This document shows positions 32,643-45,114 of a DNA stretch of 64,000 nt, one piece after another. The position numbers and the translations under genes are program-made. The notes under the pieces are model-generated. The model was not told the DNA's origin, searched no databases, and saw nothing but the letters and a program-made list of their open reading frames with translations. Each line of letters begins with the position of its first letter. The first letter of the stretch is position 1. The DNA lies in assembly GCA_029532415.1 (NCBI GenBank), contig JAQOTA010000060.1, forward strand, positions 2,356,001-2,420,000. Direction: 5' to 3'. Source of the DNA: Marasmius tenuissimus (taxonomy: Eukaryota; Basidiomycota; Agaricomycetes; Agaricales; Marasmiaceae).

Positions 32643-35600
32643 TTAATGGCCCGCAGCGACCTTCTTCAGACTCCACCCCATGGGCGTCTTAGCAACCCTT
32701 ATGGCGAATTGGAGACCTGTGTGGCACGCCCATATGAGCGAAACTATGGAATATACATTAGTGCCGAAGACTTTATCGCACGGCATCCAGCACTTACTGA
32801 TTAGAATAGGAATCCAGAACAAGACCAGCATCTTGTCCCCCTTGAGGCCTTTCTTTTGTTTCGTTTTGGGTAGGTAATGATACGAAGAAAGGTCCTGTTC
32901 GTCGACATGCGAGTGTTGATAAGGGTCAGTTGTGACCCGCTTGCTAGCCGCGTTTCGACTCGATTGGGGACCAACAACAACTTCTTCAGATTGAGACGTC
33001 GATGCCACAGGCTCTTCGACGGCCGCACTGTCCGGCCCAGACCGTCTTCTGACCAGCTGTGATTGAGGAGGATTCTGAGGTTCCGCCCGGGGCGTATACT
33101 CTGGTGGTGCTTCCTCAGTCTGCTCTCGTTGCTGCCAAAGCATCCACTTCTCCCACAATGCTCCCCACTCTCTCATTGCAGGTTTCTCGTTGTCTTCAGC
33201 ATTGCCGGCGGGTCCGCCGGTAAAGAGGGCCGGAAGCATGACGGGGAACGCCAACGCAGGTATAGGCAAATTGGGGAGGCCGACCGGTAGATTCGGTAGG
33301 GCGGGTGCACCGGGCAGCTGAGCCATGGTACGTTGGAGCATGTTCAGGAACGACAAGGCCTGTTTCTCGTCCGCGCCAAAATCTGCCGGCTCTTTCTCTT
33401 TCTCCTTCTCGGCTGCGGCTTCCTTCTCTTTGCTCATCAACTGGATTTGGGGAGTGGGGTCAGTTGCAGTCCGTTCCTCCTTGTCCTTCCTCAACGTTCT
33501 CTTCATCTGTTTCCTTCTCTTCCTCACTCGATCCCTGACGGAATCGCTATCTTCGTCGTCGGCATCCTCGTCCTCAGCGTCTCCCCACCACTCATTCTCA
33601 TCACCCTCAGCCCGGGGAGTCTCCTCTTGACCATCCTCGTCTACAGCGGCGGCCCGTTCCATCGAAAGTCCATCCAAGACTTGTGAAACGTCGCTGCCTC
33701 CAACTTCCTCTGCTGTCTTTCCTGAAGCATCCACAACCTCACGGTCTGTTCCTGCATTGAGCAATATCCTCAAACAATCCACCCGGCGCTCCCGGTCTTC
33801 TTCATTTTCCCCAAACCGGAAGCACGCAAAATGCAATGCAGTCCAGCCGTTCTTATCCCTCCTATCAACTTCCCCATCTCCTTCCCACCGGTCAATGAGG
33901 AACTGAAGCAGCTTGGGATACCCGATATACGCTGCTAAATGCAGCAGGGTTTGACCAGCCCGGGTAACATGGCGAAGAGCCTCATGCATGGTCTTCCCCT
34001 TTACTGAAGGAGAATCAACCGGGACATCAAGCAACGACAAAAATCCAACAACAAGGTTCTCCAGATCCGAAGTCGCCGTGAACAGCGCGTTCATAATCGA
34101 AGCCGTGTTCCCGGTCCCAGTATTTGAGCCCGTCGAACTGTTGCCCTGGTTCGCAGAGTCTCCAGTAGCACCACCAGCACCAACGATCCGCATCGCAACA
34201 TTCTTCGCGTCCTCAATCTTCCCCGTCATCTTCAATCCCACAACCTGCAAAGCCAACTCCATCAACGCTCTGTCACTCTCATCAGAGTACGTGAATAGCG
34301 TAGGTTGCTGCCGTTGCTGTTGGAAATCCGGTGGTTTCTCCTCGCCCTTCACCTTGACTTCAACTTCGACAACACCAGCCTCCGCCCTGGGTGGCAGAAC
34401 ACAAACCAACGCGTTATCACTCCATCGCGTTGTGCTTGTAGCCTCAACGCCGCCAAATACACATGTTAACTCGTTCACCAGCGTCATATGGAAGTTAGCC
34501 CCAAGAACAGTAACCTCGATTCCTCCGTGGGTAGGCCCGCACGAAGGGATTAGGCGATGTATCGTCGGAGGTAGGGGGGGAGGGATCACAGTAGTGTTAG
34601 GATTGTGTGGGAGGTTAGAGAAGAGTGAGAATAGGGGAAGGAGGTCATTGTGATGATTGTTTGCGAAGATGTCAGTGTCAGAGGCGGGGTCGGCGAGCAT
34701 GGCAACGTCAAGGTCCAGCGACGAGGCTGGTCCAAGATCAGTGGGTGTTATCAAACCATCCGGCGACGACTCCGATTGAGAGTCTTGCGAATGTGAGGTG
34801 TAGCCGTAGTTATAGCTCAAGGGAGGTATTTCGGATGAAGAGGGAGGTGTTGCAGCAGCAGAAATCTGCGATAAGATTGTCGCTGGCGAGGGTGGCTGTT
34901 CTACGGGTGCTGACATTTCCTGGTCCGCTGCATTAGCGATTCCGACGTCATGATCGTGAGCTGCAGGTGGTGAGGAGGCTGAGGGATCCGGAGAGGGTGC
35001 ACTGGAAAGCGATAGGCTGGTTTCTCGGGACGACGGAAGGCGGCTCGGTTTTGCAGAAGAATCGTAAGGTTTCGCACGTTTCTTCTTCGACGCGGTTGTC
35101 GTGGGACTGGTAGCGATAGCGTCCTTTGTGTTCTTCCTCTTCGAGGGGGCCATGGCGGCGGGGGGACTATGACTTTGCCAATCAATCTGGGTCGGGAACA
35201 CTGATTGTTGGGCTTGCAATGTCCTGGTCTGATTCCCGCTCTTGTGATCGTCCGTTATCATGATAGGTTTTGTCGTTCCGGATCCCACTACCCGTCCCAT
35301 AAAGTCGACTAACGTGAGGTTGACATGGAAGCCTACTTTCTCCCTGTGATGGCGACAGTAGCAAGTAATACGCAACGGTAACACTGTCGAGCCATTAGAA
35401 AAGTCGATCAGCGGGGAGCAGTTAAACTGGATGATAGATGCAGGATCCTCATGCTTGATCTTTGGGGTTGGGTTCGAAGGGTCGTTGGGGTATTCATCAG
35501 CTTCAGAGTCCGATGGCGCCGGCGGTCGAACACGAGCAGCAATCTTCTTTGCGACACGTTTGGCTTCACGAGTTTGACATGATGAGCAACTGACAACGCG

Positions 35601-36171
35601 ATTGTAGGGTTCTGTAGCACAGTTGACGCTGAATGTGAGATACAGAACGTCTTGGGGATCCGGGTCTGCGAACCGCAGCATTTTACGTGGTCAGGGGATC
35701 GTCGAGAAGATTGATTCAATGAATACGCACCTATTCTCCCTTGTTTCCTCGACCGACGCTTAGTTGCTGTTCCTTGTGGAAGTTTGAGGTATTTCCATGA
35801 GCCCACGCGGTCATATATTGTCGGGTCAGGTGAAGATGACGGATGAGCAAGGTCGATAGTAACTCTTATTTGTGTTTCGACTCGGGATTTGAGGCTGCTC
35901 TCTGAGAGACTCGGAAAGATAATAGGAAGGCTGCAGTAATTCAGAATAGAGTAGAAAGAACTAAGCTTAGGTTGACCTACTTGAAGCAGCTTTCCTTCGG
36001 AGGCGTGACAACCTTGTGGGCTTTCATTGTACAAGAGTCGAGCTTTCGATGCAAGGGTAGTGGTGGTGGAACTGGCTTAATTCCCAGCGACATTGTTGGG
36101 CAACAAGCCGGCTTGTGCTTGCTCTCGTCGTCGTAAGCGTCGCTCTGAATAATGTCGTCGAGGTCGAGCAT
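32643..36171 (-). CDS. Spt23/Mga2-like membrane-anchored transcription factor
   Basis: In yeast, Spt23 and Mga2 are ER-anchored factors released by ubiquitin and proteasome to switch on the fatty acid desaturase gene OLE1. This gene has a short first exon (36171-35981, MLDLDDIIQSDAYDDESKH), a second starting near 35934 with SRVETQIRVTIDLAHPSSS and WKYLKLP, then one very large exon from about 35672 to 32643. That exon encodes the family's N-terminal region (YLTFSVNCATEPYNRVVSC), an IPT/TIG domain (PSCGPTHGGIEVTVLGANF), and ankyrin repeats (GQTLLHLAAYIGYPKLLQFL, GWTALHFACFRFG). A Glu/Lys-rich linker follows, then a C-terminal hydrophobic segment (MLVLFWIPILI) as membrane anchor. All parts of the family are in order. 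Confidence 0.9.
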
Positions 36172-36206
36172 GTTGAGGAGAGAGTAAAGTTACACAGCCA
36201 CCTGGC
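36172..36206. promoter_or_regulatory. 35-bp gap between divergent start codons
   Basis: The start codons of the Spt23/Mga2-like gene (minus) and the next gene (plus) are separated by only 35 bp. Both promoters and leaders must overlap the opposite coding region, or one true start lies further in. Confidence 0.5.
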
Positions 36207-37723
36207 ATGTCCAAGTTGCGCTCTGCCGTCAAGCTCGTTTTCTACGGCCACAAAAATTTGACAGAACGACTGGTCAATGTTGTGCTCGATGCACCGTTCA
36301 AGACAACAAATGTATCGCCATTCTACTCAGAATTTCCTGTCGATGTAGTCGTCGAACAAGAACATTCAAATAATCCTCCTACCAATGCCAACATTCCCAT
36401 ATGCGTGGTCGATCCACTCTCTAGTTCTTCTCTTCCGACCATTCACAACCCAGATACTATTCTGGTGCTCACTGCAACACCCCCATTCTCACCATACACA
36501 CCACCTCCTCACGTTCGCACCAGAAAGATATTATTTGTCGACCCGAGTCGCGCACGTTCGGGTTTAGACGCGATCCAATCCAACCCATCGTCCCCTGCAG
36601 CAATAGAATTCTACAGACACGAGTTTTCTGGCTCTCGTGTCGGAGATATACTGCGCACTTTGAAGGAATACTTTACAGAATCACCAACTTTGCAAGCCGT
36701 CCAGAAACGCACCCGGTTCAGTCAACTAGCCGCTGCAGAGACAGACATCAATGCGTCGCTAGACAAAGCATGCAACCTGCGGGACTTGGCCGAGGAAGAA
36801 AGAGAGAAGGCGGTGAAGGAGATACTGGGTGGTGAACCTGTGCGGCATGCAGTCGCCCAGGCCAAGAAGGACATTAAACCGTCAATGGACCGCTTGACAT
36901 GGTGGAGGATGGTATGGCGTGTGGATGAAATAAGTAACTATGTTCACGACGTTGTCAAGAGAAGTTGGTGCAGGGAGCTCGAGGAACATGTGAGTCAAAC
37001 CATCAAAACTTTCTGTCCCATATTCACCAAGTTGATTCACAGCTCATCTTCCACTCCGGAAAGCTCACAAACCTCCAACACAAGCTCGAAAGAGAATCAC
37101 ACTCTCTCCTTCCTTCACCCAACTCAGCTTCAACTCCATATCCCGATTCCGTACCTCATATACCCTCCAGTACTATACAAAACCTTCTCCGACAGCAACG
37201 TCGGCTCCCCTCGTACCCGTTACTCCCCAATGCTCTCACATCACCTCTCCAAACACGCTTGAAACAACTAACAGCTCCGACCACCAGACTTCATCTCACA
37301 GCCCAACGAGCCACACTTGGAATCGGAGCCTCTGTTGCTTCCGGAGTCGGACTCAGCTGGTCGGCATGGTTAGCAACCATGCAACCTCTACATTTCCCGT
37401 TATTTGGAAATGTCGAACCAACAACAGCTCTCGGTCTCGGATTTCTTTCCCTCGCAGCCGGAATCCGGTTGACACAAACACGGGTGGAGAAGGCGAAGAA
37501 ACGATGGTGGGAGGACTTTGACCGTGTCTCAGAAGGGCTAGATAGAGATATAGGGAAGGAAGTTGAAAAGGTGCTGGATGAGAAGGTCCTTGTTATTGTG
37601 AGGAAGGCTTGTGCGGAGGTGGACAACTGGGGCAGGGAAGCCAAGGAAGAGGTCGAGAGGAGCAAGGAAGCATTACAGGCTGACGGTCAAGTCCGCAGTG
37701 AAAGGACTAGTAGTAGTACTTGA
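36207..37723 (+). CDS. Fungal mitochondrial Mmc1-like protein (tentative)
   Basis: Two exons (36207-36989, 37043-37723) join across a 53-bp intron to 487 codons plus stop. The protein is mostly helical. Residues about 190-260 are charged and coiled (CNLRDLAEEEREKAVKEIL). Near the C-terminus two hydrophobic stretches (LGIGASVASGVGLSWSAWLA and ALGLGFLSLAAGIRL) flank a short loop and may be a membrane hairpin, followed by a charged helix (WWEDFDRVSEGLDRDIGKEV). This order, and the fungal-only look, remind me of Mmc1, a mitochondrial dynamin-related protein that lacks a working GTPase. I did not see GTPase motifs. The assignment is from memory of the pattern and is uncertain. It is divergent from the Spt23-like gene. 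Confidence 0.6.
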
Positions 37724-37827
37724 TCCTCATATATGACCCTCATGCTGAACGTTGGATGGGAACTTTGCAATGTGCATATATAATGACCACGTCGATTAGC
37801 GCCCAAATCAGAGTGAAATTTCAGGCA

Positions 37828-38939
37828 ATGCGCAAACAAGCGCCTATGGCTTCTTCCGCTGACGCGAATCTTGACAGGAACTACCACCACGAATTCGAGC
37901 AGATACACAACTTCCGGGATGTGGCGTCTAGTATCAACAGCTATATCCGGTCTCACACTCATTTATCACTTCCAAAGTTAAAAGAGGGACTTCTATTTCG
38001 CTCTGGCCGGCTTGATGAAGCGACACAGGTAGATCTCGAAAAACTAGGCTCAGGATTCGCAATCAAGACTGTCATCGATTTGAGGACAAAGTCAGAGCGC
38101 GCCCTTGTTAAGAAGAAGCACGAGCCCACAAGAACACCTCAAACAGAGGAGGAGGTCCCTTTACTGCGAGAAGCACAGCCAACACGCTGGCAGACTGTTC
38201 GAGTTCACTTCATTGGCCGGCAATATGAACTTCAAATGTTGAAGGAATTTTAGGCTTTGTTCGGGCTATGTACGTTTTAATCACGCATGGTTGTGGGTCC
38301 ACCGAGCGACTATCATCTCAACGTCAACACTCACGCGATGTACATTACAGTTACGTCGTCTTCCTACTTCTCTTCCGGTTCCGTATGAAAGCAATCCGTA
38401 CTGTCGGCCACCACGTACTCGGTCCAAAAGGAATGCTTGGACTGAACCTCGACCTACTACAATTTTGCCAGAAGGAGGTCTTACAGGTGCGCAGCCACGC
38501 ACTCCTTTTGAAATCCCCGAGATGATGAATCGCCACCTCGCAGGCTCTCACCGTCCTCACCAACCCCTCTTCCTACCCTATTCTCGTTCACTGCACACAA
38601 GGAAAGGACCGGTCCGGCATCACAATCATGCTCGTTCTCTTCATTCTTCTTCGTCTCGATACCCACGAACCAGACTCCGAGGCATCCATAGTAAAGTTCA
38701 ACGCCATAAAGCACGATTACACCCTCTCCGGACCCGGCTTATCTCGAATACGTGATACGATGTTGCCTGAAGTGCGAAGCATAGGTATGGATGAAGACTA
38801 CCTCGGAGCCCCGCCGGTTGTAGTAGACACGGTCTATCGATATCTCGTCGAGAAGTATGGAGGCCCAGAGGCCTATTTAGATATGGTTGGGTTTGGGCCG
38901 GAAAAGAGAGAGACCTTGCGGAGCATATTACTCGTGTAG
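37828..38939 (+). CDS. Tyrosine phosphatase family protein, middle exon doubtful
   Basis: The start region reads FEQIHNFRDVASSINSY and then GLLFRSGRLDEAT and KTVIDLRTKSER, matching the N-terminal half of the fungal Tyr/Ser phosphatases of the IphP-like group. The active-site loop is intact in the last part: VHCTQGKDRSGITIML (HCx5R). The end includes HDYTLSGPGLSRIR and VDTVYRYLVEKYGG. Between them, YVVFLLLFRFRMKAI and VGHHVLGPKGMLGL are clearly the family's middle part. The join after YELQM is a problem: the frame meets TAG at about 38250. Only a GTTGAA donor at about 38237 restores the frame, and it deletes about ten usual residues. So the gene is either normally spliced with a weak donor or damaged. 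Confidence 0.65.
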
Positions 38940-39174
38940 CTGTCTCTTAGACTTACTTTCAATGAGTGGTCATAAAGGGTATTGTTGAAGGTTGAACTTT
39001 GAACGTTGAATCACCCTAAACTGGCGCTTTGCCCACATGTCCGGGGTCCGTGCACGGGCGCTAAATGTGGTTCTATTGTTGAGCGCCGCCGAGCTTTTGT
39101 TTGCACGTGCTTGTCGCTCGAGGTCATTTCGCGCGTTCACCAACGACCTTGTACTTCAGCACGAGTCCTCCACG

Positions 39175-41334
39175 ATGAAACGAGTGGCCGAGAAACAAAT
39201 CACAAAAGACGGTGGCTCCGACGTGAGTATGAAGAAATTACCACTCTTAGACGGTGCTTACTCGGTTTCTTCCAACCTAGGACGATGATGAACTAGAGGA
39301 AACCAGAGGATTCCAAAAAGCAAACGAGTCCGCACTTGCGGGACGAAAGTGCGTTCATGAAATCATAGATTCTCGTGTCGAACCTCAACACTGATCCAAT
39401 GTTCTTTACGCTGATAGGATAGCTGGCTTGCCAAAGAGAGGGTTGAAAAAGGTGAATTCCGCGTCGGCAGAGGAGTCAGAAAGTGCAAGTGTAGGTCTAT
39501 TGGCTTGTTCTCAATCAGGAATGTGGACTCATCCCTAAGGGGCTTTCACAGAAACCTCCAGGGTTGAGTTTTGGTGGATTCCAAGGGTTCGGATCGAATA
39601 CGTCCAGTTCATTCACCTTCAACTCTCCATCATCGACGGCACCCCCTGTCACAACCTCAATATTTGGTTCCTCAACTGCCTCTCCCACCGCGTCATCCAC
39701 TGCAAAGGCATTTTCCTCCATTATTGGGGACTCTGCGGTTAATGGAAATTCAAAGCCTATCCAAAAGACCACACCACTTACTTCCCAACCTACAATTCCG
39801 GATGTTTCCTCCAGCAAGTCTGTGGAGGATGACGGTGCCACCGAATACTACAGGTCGCTTCGCGGTCTCAACGTTTCTTTCGTGTCAACGATAACGAAGG
39901 CAGTCGAGGGAGACCAGTTCGTGGATGTCACTGGCTATCTGGAACAATACAAGTCGCTGAGAAATGACATTAAGCGCAACTACGACCAAAAGAAGTCGAA
40001 ATCATCTTCCACGACTTCGATCTCTTCTACCACGACCATACCTACGTCCTCATTCTCCACGAGGTCTCAAACTGCGATGCCGACACCTCCTGCCTCTTTC
40101 AGCGGGTTCGACAACAAGCCCTTGGCCTCAACCTCCTCCGGTTTAGGGGGAGGGTTCACGCCTACTCTGGGTAGTGCGCCGTCATCCTCATCTCCTTTCT
40201 CTTTCCCATCCAGAGCACCGTCGACTTCGACCACAAGCCCTGCTCCTCTACCCTTCGCAGTTACGTCATCAACCACTTCGAGTAGTACAACTACGACTGC
40301 GCCTACGACCTTATTCAAGTCCTCTGCGGCTACGACGACAGCCAACCTCTTTGGTACTTCCTCCTCTACACCGTCGACGTCCACCTCCAACCCATTCGGT
40401 GCTCCGGCCGCGGGTGGCTTCAGCTTCGGAGCCTCGTCGCCGGACAAAGATAAGTCTGCGTCATCGTCGACGCCCTCCACACCCCCGCCTGCTGGTAAAA
40501 GCACATTCAGCGGTTTTGGCACCAAGACATCCCCGGGTGGGGGAAGTATAGGCAATCCAGTCGGCTTCGGCTTTGGTGCTGGAGCTCCCGGTTCTGGTAC
40601 CTCTCCATTCGGTTTCGGTAATAGCAGTATTCCAACTAGCTCTCCGTTTTCGCTCGGTGCTACAGCTGGCCCTACCCCCCTGGCTTTTGGCCCAAAGCCG
40701 GGTGCTGGTGGCTCGTTTTCCTTTGGAAAGGCGCCTGCCACCCCGCCCGCTTCTCAGGAGACGGAAGGAGGAGACACCGGCGAGGGTAGTGGTGCTGGTG
40801 TTGCTTCGGGGAGTCAAGGGACTACCGAAAGCCAGGAATCACAGGGAGGTGAAGATGGCGTGGCGATGGGGATGTTCGGCTCCAATCCTCATGACGGGAA
40901 TGGAGAAGGGGAGGAAAATGAAGACACTGTCCATTCGGTCAAGTCAAAAGTTTACAAGATGAAGAAGGAAGATGGGAAATCCTCATGGGCTGACCTTGGT
41001 ACGGGTCTGCTCAAGCTGAAGAAGCATAAGACTGGAGAGCAAAGGCGGCTATTACTTCGGAATAGTAGCAACGGGAAGATCAACATTGTACGTGGTTAAC
41101 GTCCCTCATGTCTTGTGTCTTTCCCGTACTCATCTTGGTCGGTGTGACAGAATTTCAACCTCTACCCTGGCCTTGCGCCCTCTCAAAGTCAGAAGACATT
41201 GTCGTTTGTCGGGCATGAGGGTGGGAACGCCCAGGCATACATGATTAGGGTGAAGACCGAGGAGCAAGCTCGGGAACTCAAAGAGGTGTTGGATCGAGAG
41301 ATTGCTTTTGTAAAATCAAAGTCGACGGATTGAG
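39175..41334 (+). CDS. Nup50/Nup2-type nucleoporin
   Basis: Nup50 (Nup2 in yeast) sits at the nuclear basket and speeds recycling of importin alpha with Ran. The N-terminus MKRVAEKQITKDGGSD is spliced to DDDELEETRGFQKANESALA and then IAGLPKRGLKKV, the importin-alpha-binding motif of this family. The long central exon (39548-41094 or so) is low complexity, rich in Ser/Thr with FG-type repeats (FGGFQGFGSN, NPFGAPAAGGFSFGA, SPFGFGNSS). The C-terminus is a Ran-binding domain: SKVYKMKKEDGKSSWADLGT, GLLKLKKHKTGEQRRLLLR, then after the last intron the end of the domain. The stop is at 41332-41334. Confidence 0.92.
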
Positions 41335-44300
41335 GTTACAGCATTTCACTTTTTGTTAACGTTCCCCCATCTCGCTACTATCTGATGGATATTAGGACAG
41401 TTCATAATCACAAGATCGTTGGGCGAATCTGTCGACTGGTCTCAGTATCGCGGTTTGTCACTTCCCTTCAGTGGTCAATTATTGTATGGTTTGGGAAATC
41501 GCACACGAGAACCCTGCTTCTTTTCTTGTTCAGAACGAAAGTCGTGTTATTCAGCCCGGACTTCCCGACGCCGCCGGAGTCCTGTATCATCATGTTTCTC
41601 GCCCACGACTTGTGCAAAACAAGCAAGGCTGATCATTCATGGCAAGTGACTCGGACATAGGCACTTAGTCCTGGGTAGCAACCCCGAAAAGGTGAACAGG
41701 TGAGCCAAACACGCTGGAAGTTCCCGAAATGAAAAAAGGCGACAAAATCGTCATAGGCCTGCGATTACAATACATAGAGTGGATATCATGTGTGAGGCTA
41801 TGACATTGAGCGTCAAGTTCTCGAAGGAAGTTCGCCGGACAGCAAGTATGTGGCGTAGGGACAAACAACAAATGCAGATCTAATGCCAGATACAGAGTTA
41901 AGACCCCGACAGTACCGGTAAGGTGCACCACAGTTGATCTTGTGCCTTTCCTCCTTTGAGGATTAGGCTTGGGAGCATAAAAACTCGAGCGTTGGGGTCG
42001 CAGCTAGGCCAGGCGGGTATGAACTTCATCATCTTCGGGTGGGCCAGGAGGCCTCGGGAACTGACAAGGGTCCGTTGTAGCCAGAGGCCCTATCCCAGAA
42101 AGACCATCGACGAGAAACGAGGGTTGGCGGAGCTCAGGGCCGCGGGGAGAAGCTCGCCCATCGCGATTGGCAATGTGAATTAATCCTTCACTTGAACTCA
42201 GAATGAAATTGAATGAGTCAGTGCGCCAGATCCAGGCCTACGCAGATCGCAAGTAATGGTGCTTCAACGGTGCTGCGTCGCGGGTGGAAGATCAATTACC
42301 CAATGTAGAAGCCGCCTGTAGCTGGGCCCTGCTGAACCTCTTCGACAGCGCCTCGTCAACTTACTTCCATTTCTCGTCCTAATGACGGACCTGTGCTGAC
42401 GGCGAGAAGGTTCCTGGTACGAGTGCCCACAGCTACTACAATGTGTAATCCAGCATTTTCCGACTCGTGGAAGAGCGAAGTCGGCATGGGGAAAGGGCAG
42501 TAGTCGGGAGTTGAATTGTTCTTGAGGTTCCTTGTCCGTTAAATCGAGCAAGATCCTCGGTACTTTAATCACTTACTGAATCTAGAACCCCCATCCATTT
42601 ACCTAGATTGCTTGAGGATTCCACAAAATCAAAGATGCTCACACAGATCTTTCCATGTTCGTGTGAATGATTGCGATATTTGACGCGGCAGGCACGTACA
42701 GATCGCCTGGCGGACCTCGAATGGATCTTATCGCCAATACAGAAGAGGGTAGCTCGAAGTTGAAGAAAGAAGTTGGATGAACGAATCGGAAATTGAATCA
42801 TTTGCCTTGAAGCGCCGAGTTCCCACGGACCCAGCCTGACTCCCGGGATCTTTAGTGGAACAACAACAAAACCAAAACGTTCGAAAATCGCTCAGATTGA
42901 CTATCACGGTATAAGCGCGTTCATTCCGATGATCAATCTACGCGCATTTTTCTTTATCTTCGTTTCTTCATTTATCGACTCTGTTTTCGACCATCATTCT
43001 TCAGAACTTGCTAAACAAAAATAACGGTTCACAGACCCGGCCACGGGACATTGCTTTTCGACCCTTCCAATATACCACGTAGCTACATCTAAGTCAGCAC
43101 GCTGTACGGTCCAGCTCGTGTTCCATTGGAGTGGGGCCATTCCTCGGAGTCTGACATGTCCTCTTCGGCGGCCATGAGGTCCTGAGTACACACCGTAATG
43201 TCCAGAACCTTCGGATGATGGGAAGCAAAACACAAAGAACGCTCAAAGGTGATTGTTGTATTGCCCGCCTGACAATTCATGAATACCAACTATATCTGTA
43301 GTTTCAACTGGCCCGTCGAAGTCTGTCCGTTGGAACGAATGACCTTTTGAGGATCTAGAGACGTGCTTCTACTTCTTTGGGACTCAAGCGTATTCTGACC
43401 TCCCGACCTCACCATTGGGGTGACTCCCCCCTGACCGGACACCTGGATCAAACTTTGTACTCATGGTACTCGTCTGGTGTGACAACTGCCGGCTGAGGAA
43501 GGACCACTAATATCGTCGAGTCGCGGACCTTCGCCTCGAAAAGCGAAGAAACCGTACCAAGAGAGGACAAGGAGTCCCAGTCAGGCTTCCTTGGTAGACA
43601 TTGTGTCAAAAACCCTTACCACATAGATCTCCCCTGGTCCCAAGAAGATCCGGGGGGTCTCGCGGGGTAACGAGGTAATGATCTGTTCTATGGACAACTC
43701 TCGAGCCAAACCACAACCTTGACTCCTAGAATGCCAACTGTAGCTCCTGTGACGTCCCCTTGCACGCTCTGGCGGTGCGCCCATTCTCGAATTGATATCC
43801 GTTATTCCTTTGCAGCTACTGATGACCTCTGGGCTCCCATAGTGCAAAGGGAGTAGTATCCGGTCGGCCTGCTGGCCATTCTCACTGCTCGCATCAAATC
43901 ATGGATTTTGGAAGCGAAGATTGTTCAGTCTGCTGTCCCTCGCACTCACAAACGCTCGGTTTGGTTCGCACCTTGATACCCAAAGAGTGGCTGGATTCTC
44001 GGAGATAGTTCATACATATGCTTCTTTTGCGTTCTTTCATTAAATCACGGCAAAAACTTACAACCCACCTGCCGTCCCTATTGTACGGGATCCTATTTCC
44101 CGGTAGACTCCATTTCTCTCCATTTACTCATACCCTGTTCTGAATTTTATCCAAAGGGCCAAAACAAGGCCAAAAGCGACTATTGAATAACAACTCAAAC
44201 TTCCAAGCTAACAGGTACAGGGACTTGACGGTCTGCCCCCTACGGACCGCTCCCATCACGAGAACCATCTGCATGGAAACATTCTATCTCTGTCGTATGT

Positions 44301-45114
44301 GTTACCACTATCTGACGGACATGCCTTCTTCGTGACTTCCATCGCCCCAAGACTCATGTGGTTGACATTTCAGGGACGTCCCAGAAGCATCACTTCTTCC
44401 CAAAAACCTCCTTCCCGTGAGATCAACGGCGGGGCAGTGTCCGGCGTCGAGAAACCTGCTTTCCATTCATGTCGCTTCAATATTAGGCATGCATTCGCTC
44501 GCTCGATACAGCGACTGATTGAGGATGCATGACCGGCGCCGGAAGACGGCGTAATTCGCTGAGGTGGCAACTTCGCCTCCTGCATGAGGGAGCACCGGCG
44601 AGAGTCCCAACGTAAGTCGAAGCGCCACCACAGGTCAGAGGATGCTGGGACTTCATTCATGAGTTCGATATGACACGGAGGAACGTGGAAGTTATGATTT
44701 CCCGAAATTGTACGCTAGGAGTCTTTTGAGCCACTTTAGAGACGAGGAACGCCAGTCGCAATGTCAAGATCGTGAGGCAGACAGAAGAAATCAGAACACG
44801 GTTTTAGACGTGGGGGACATCAATTGTACCCCACTAAACAGAGCTGACAGAATGTCAGTCTGCGTAACTTGTCGTAGAGCCAATACAGCTCCCGATGCCA
44901 CGCCCCGAAGGAGGTTGGCAGCACCCTTGTGCAACGACATGGGCCCTACCTGCTCACGATCTGCGCCTAAAATTCACGGCCATAAAGGCTGAACCGCGAA
45001 CTCACCTCTTTGAACGTGTAAGCGGTAGGCCTGGAATGGACGCCAATTCTTGCACCATTATCATACGTCGTGAGCCCCGTGCCGTGTTTCATTAATCAGA
45101 GATTTTCATCTTGG
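41335..45114. other. Gene-poor block, first part
   Basis: Nearly 3.8 kb with only short frames (under 105 codons) and no motif I recognise. A short frame at 42929-43024 starts MINLRAFFFIFVSSF, like a signal peptide, but it ends after 31 codons with no following exon that I can join. The block probably consists of decayed sequence. Confidence 0.45.

Noticed and set aside
33988..34653. 221-codon plus-strand frame opposite the Spt23/Mga2-like exon
   Set aside because: It lies antisense to the IPT/ankyrin region and has biased composition only because the real exon does.
40067..40741. 224-codon minus-strand frame in the Nup50 gene
   Set aside because: It is antisense to the FG-repeat region; Pro/Val-rich low complexity results from the repeat codons.
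42929..43024. Short frame with signal-peptide-like start
   Set aside because: It ends after 31 codons and no following exon could be joined; it also lacks the CaaX end of a mating pheromone.
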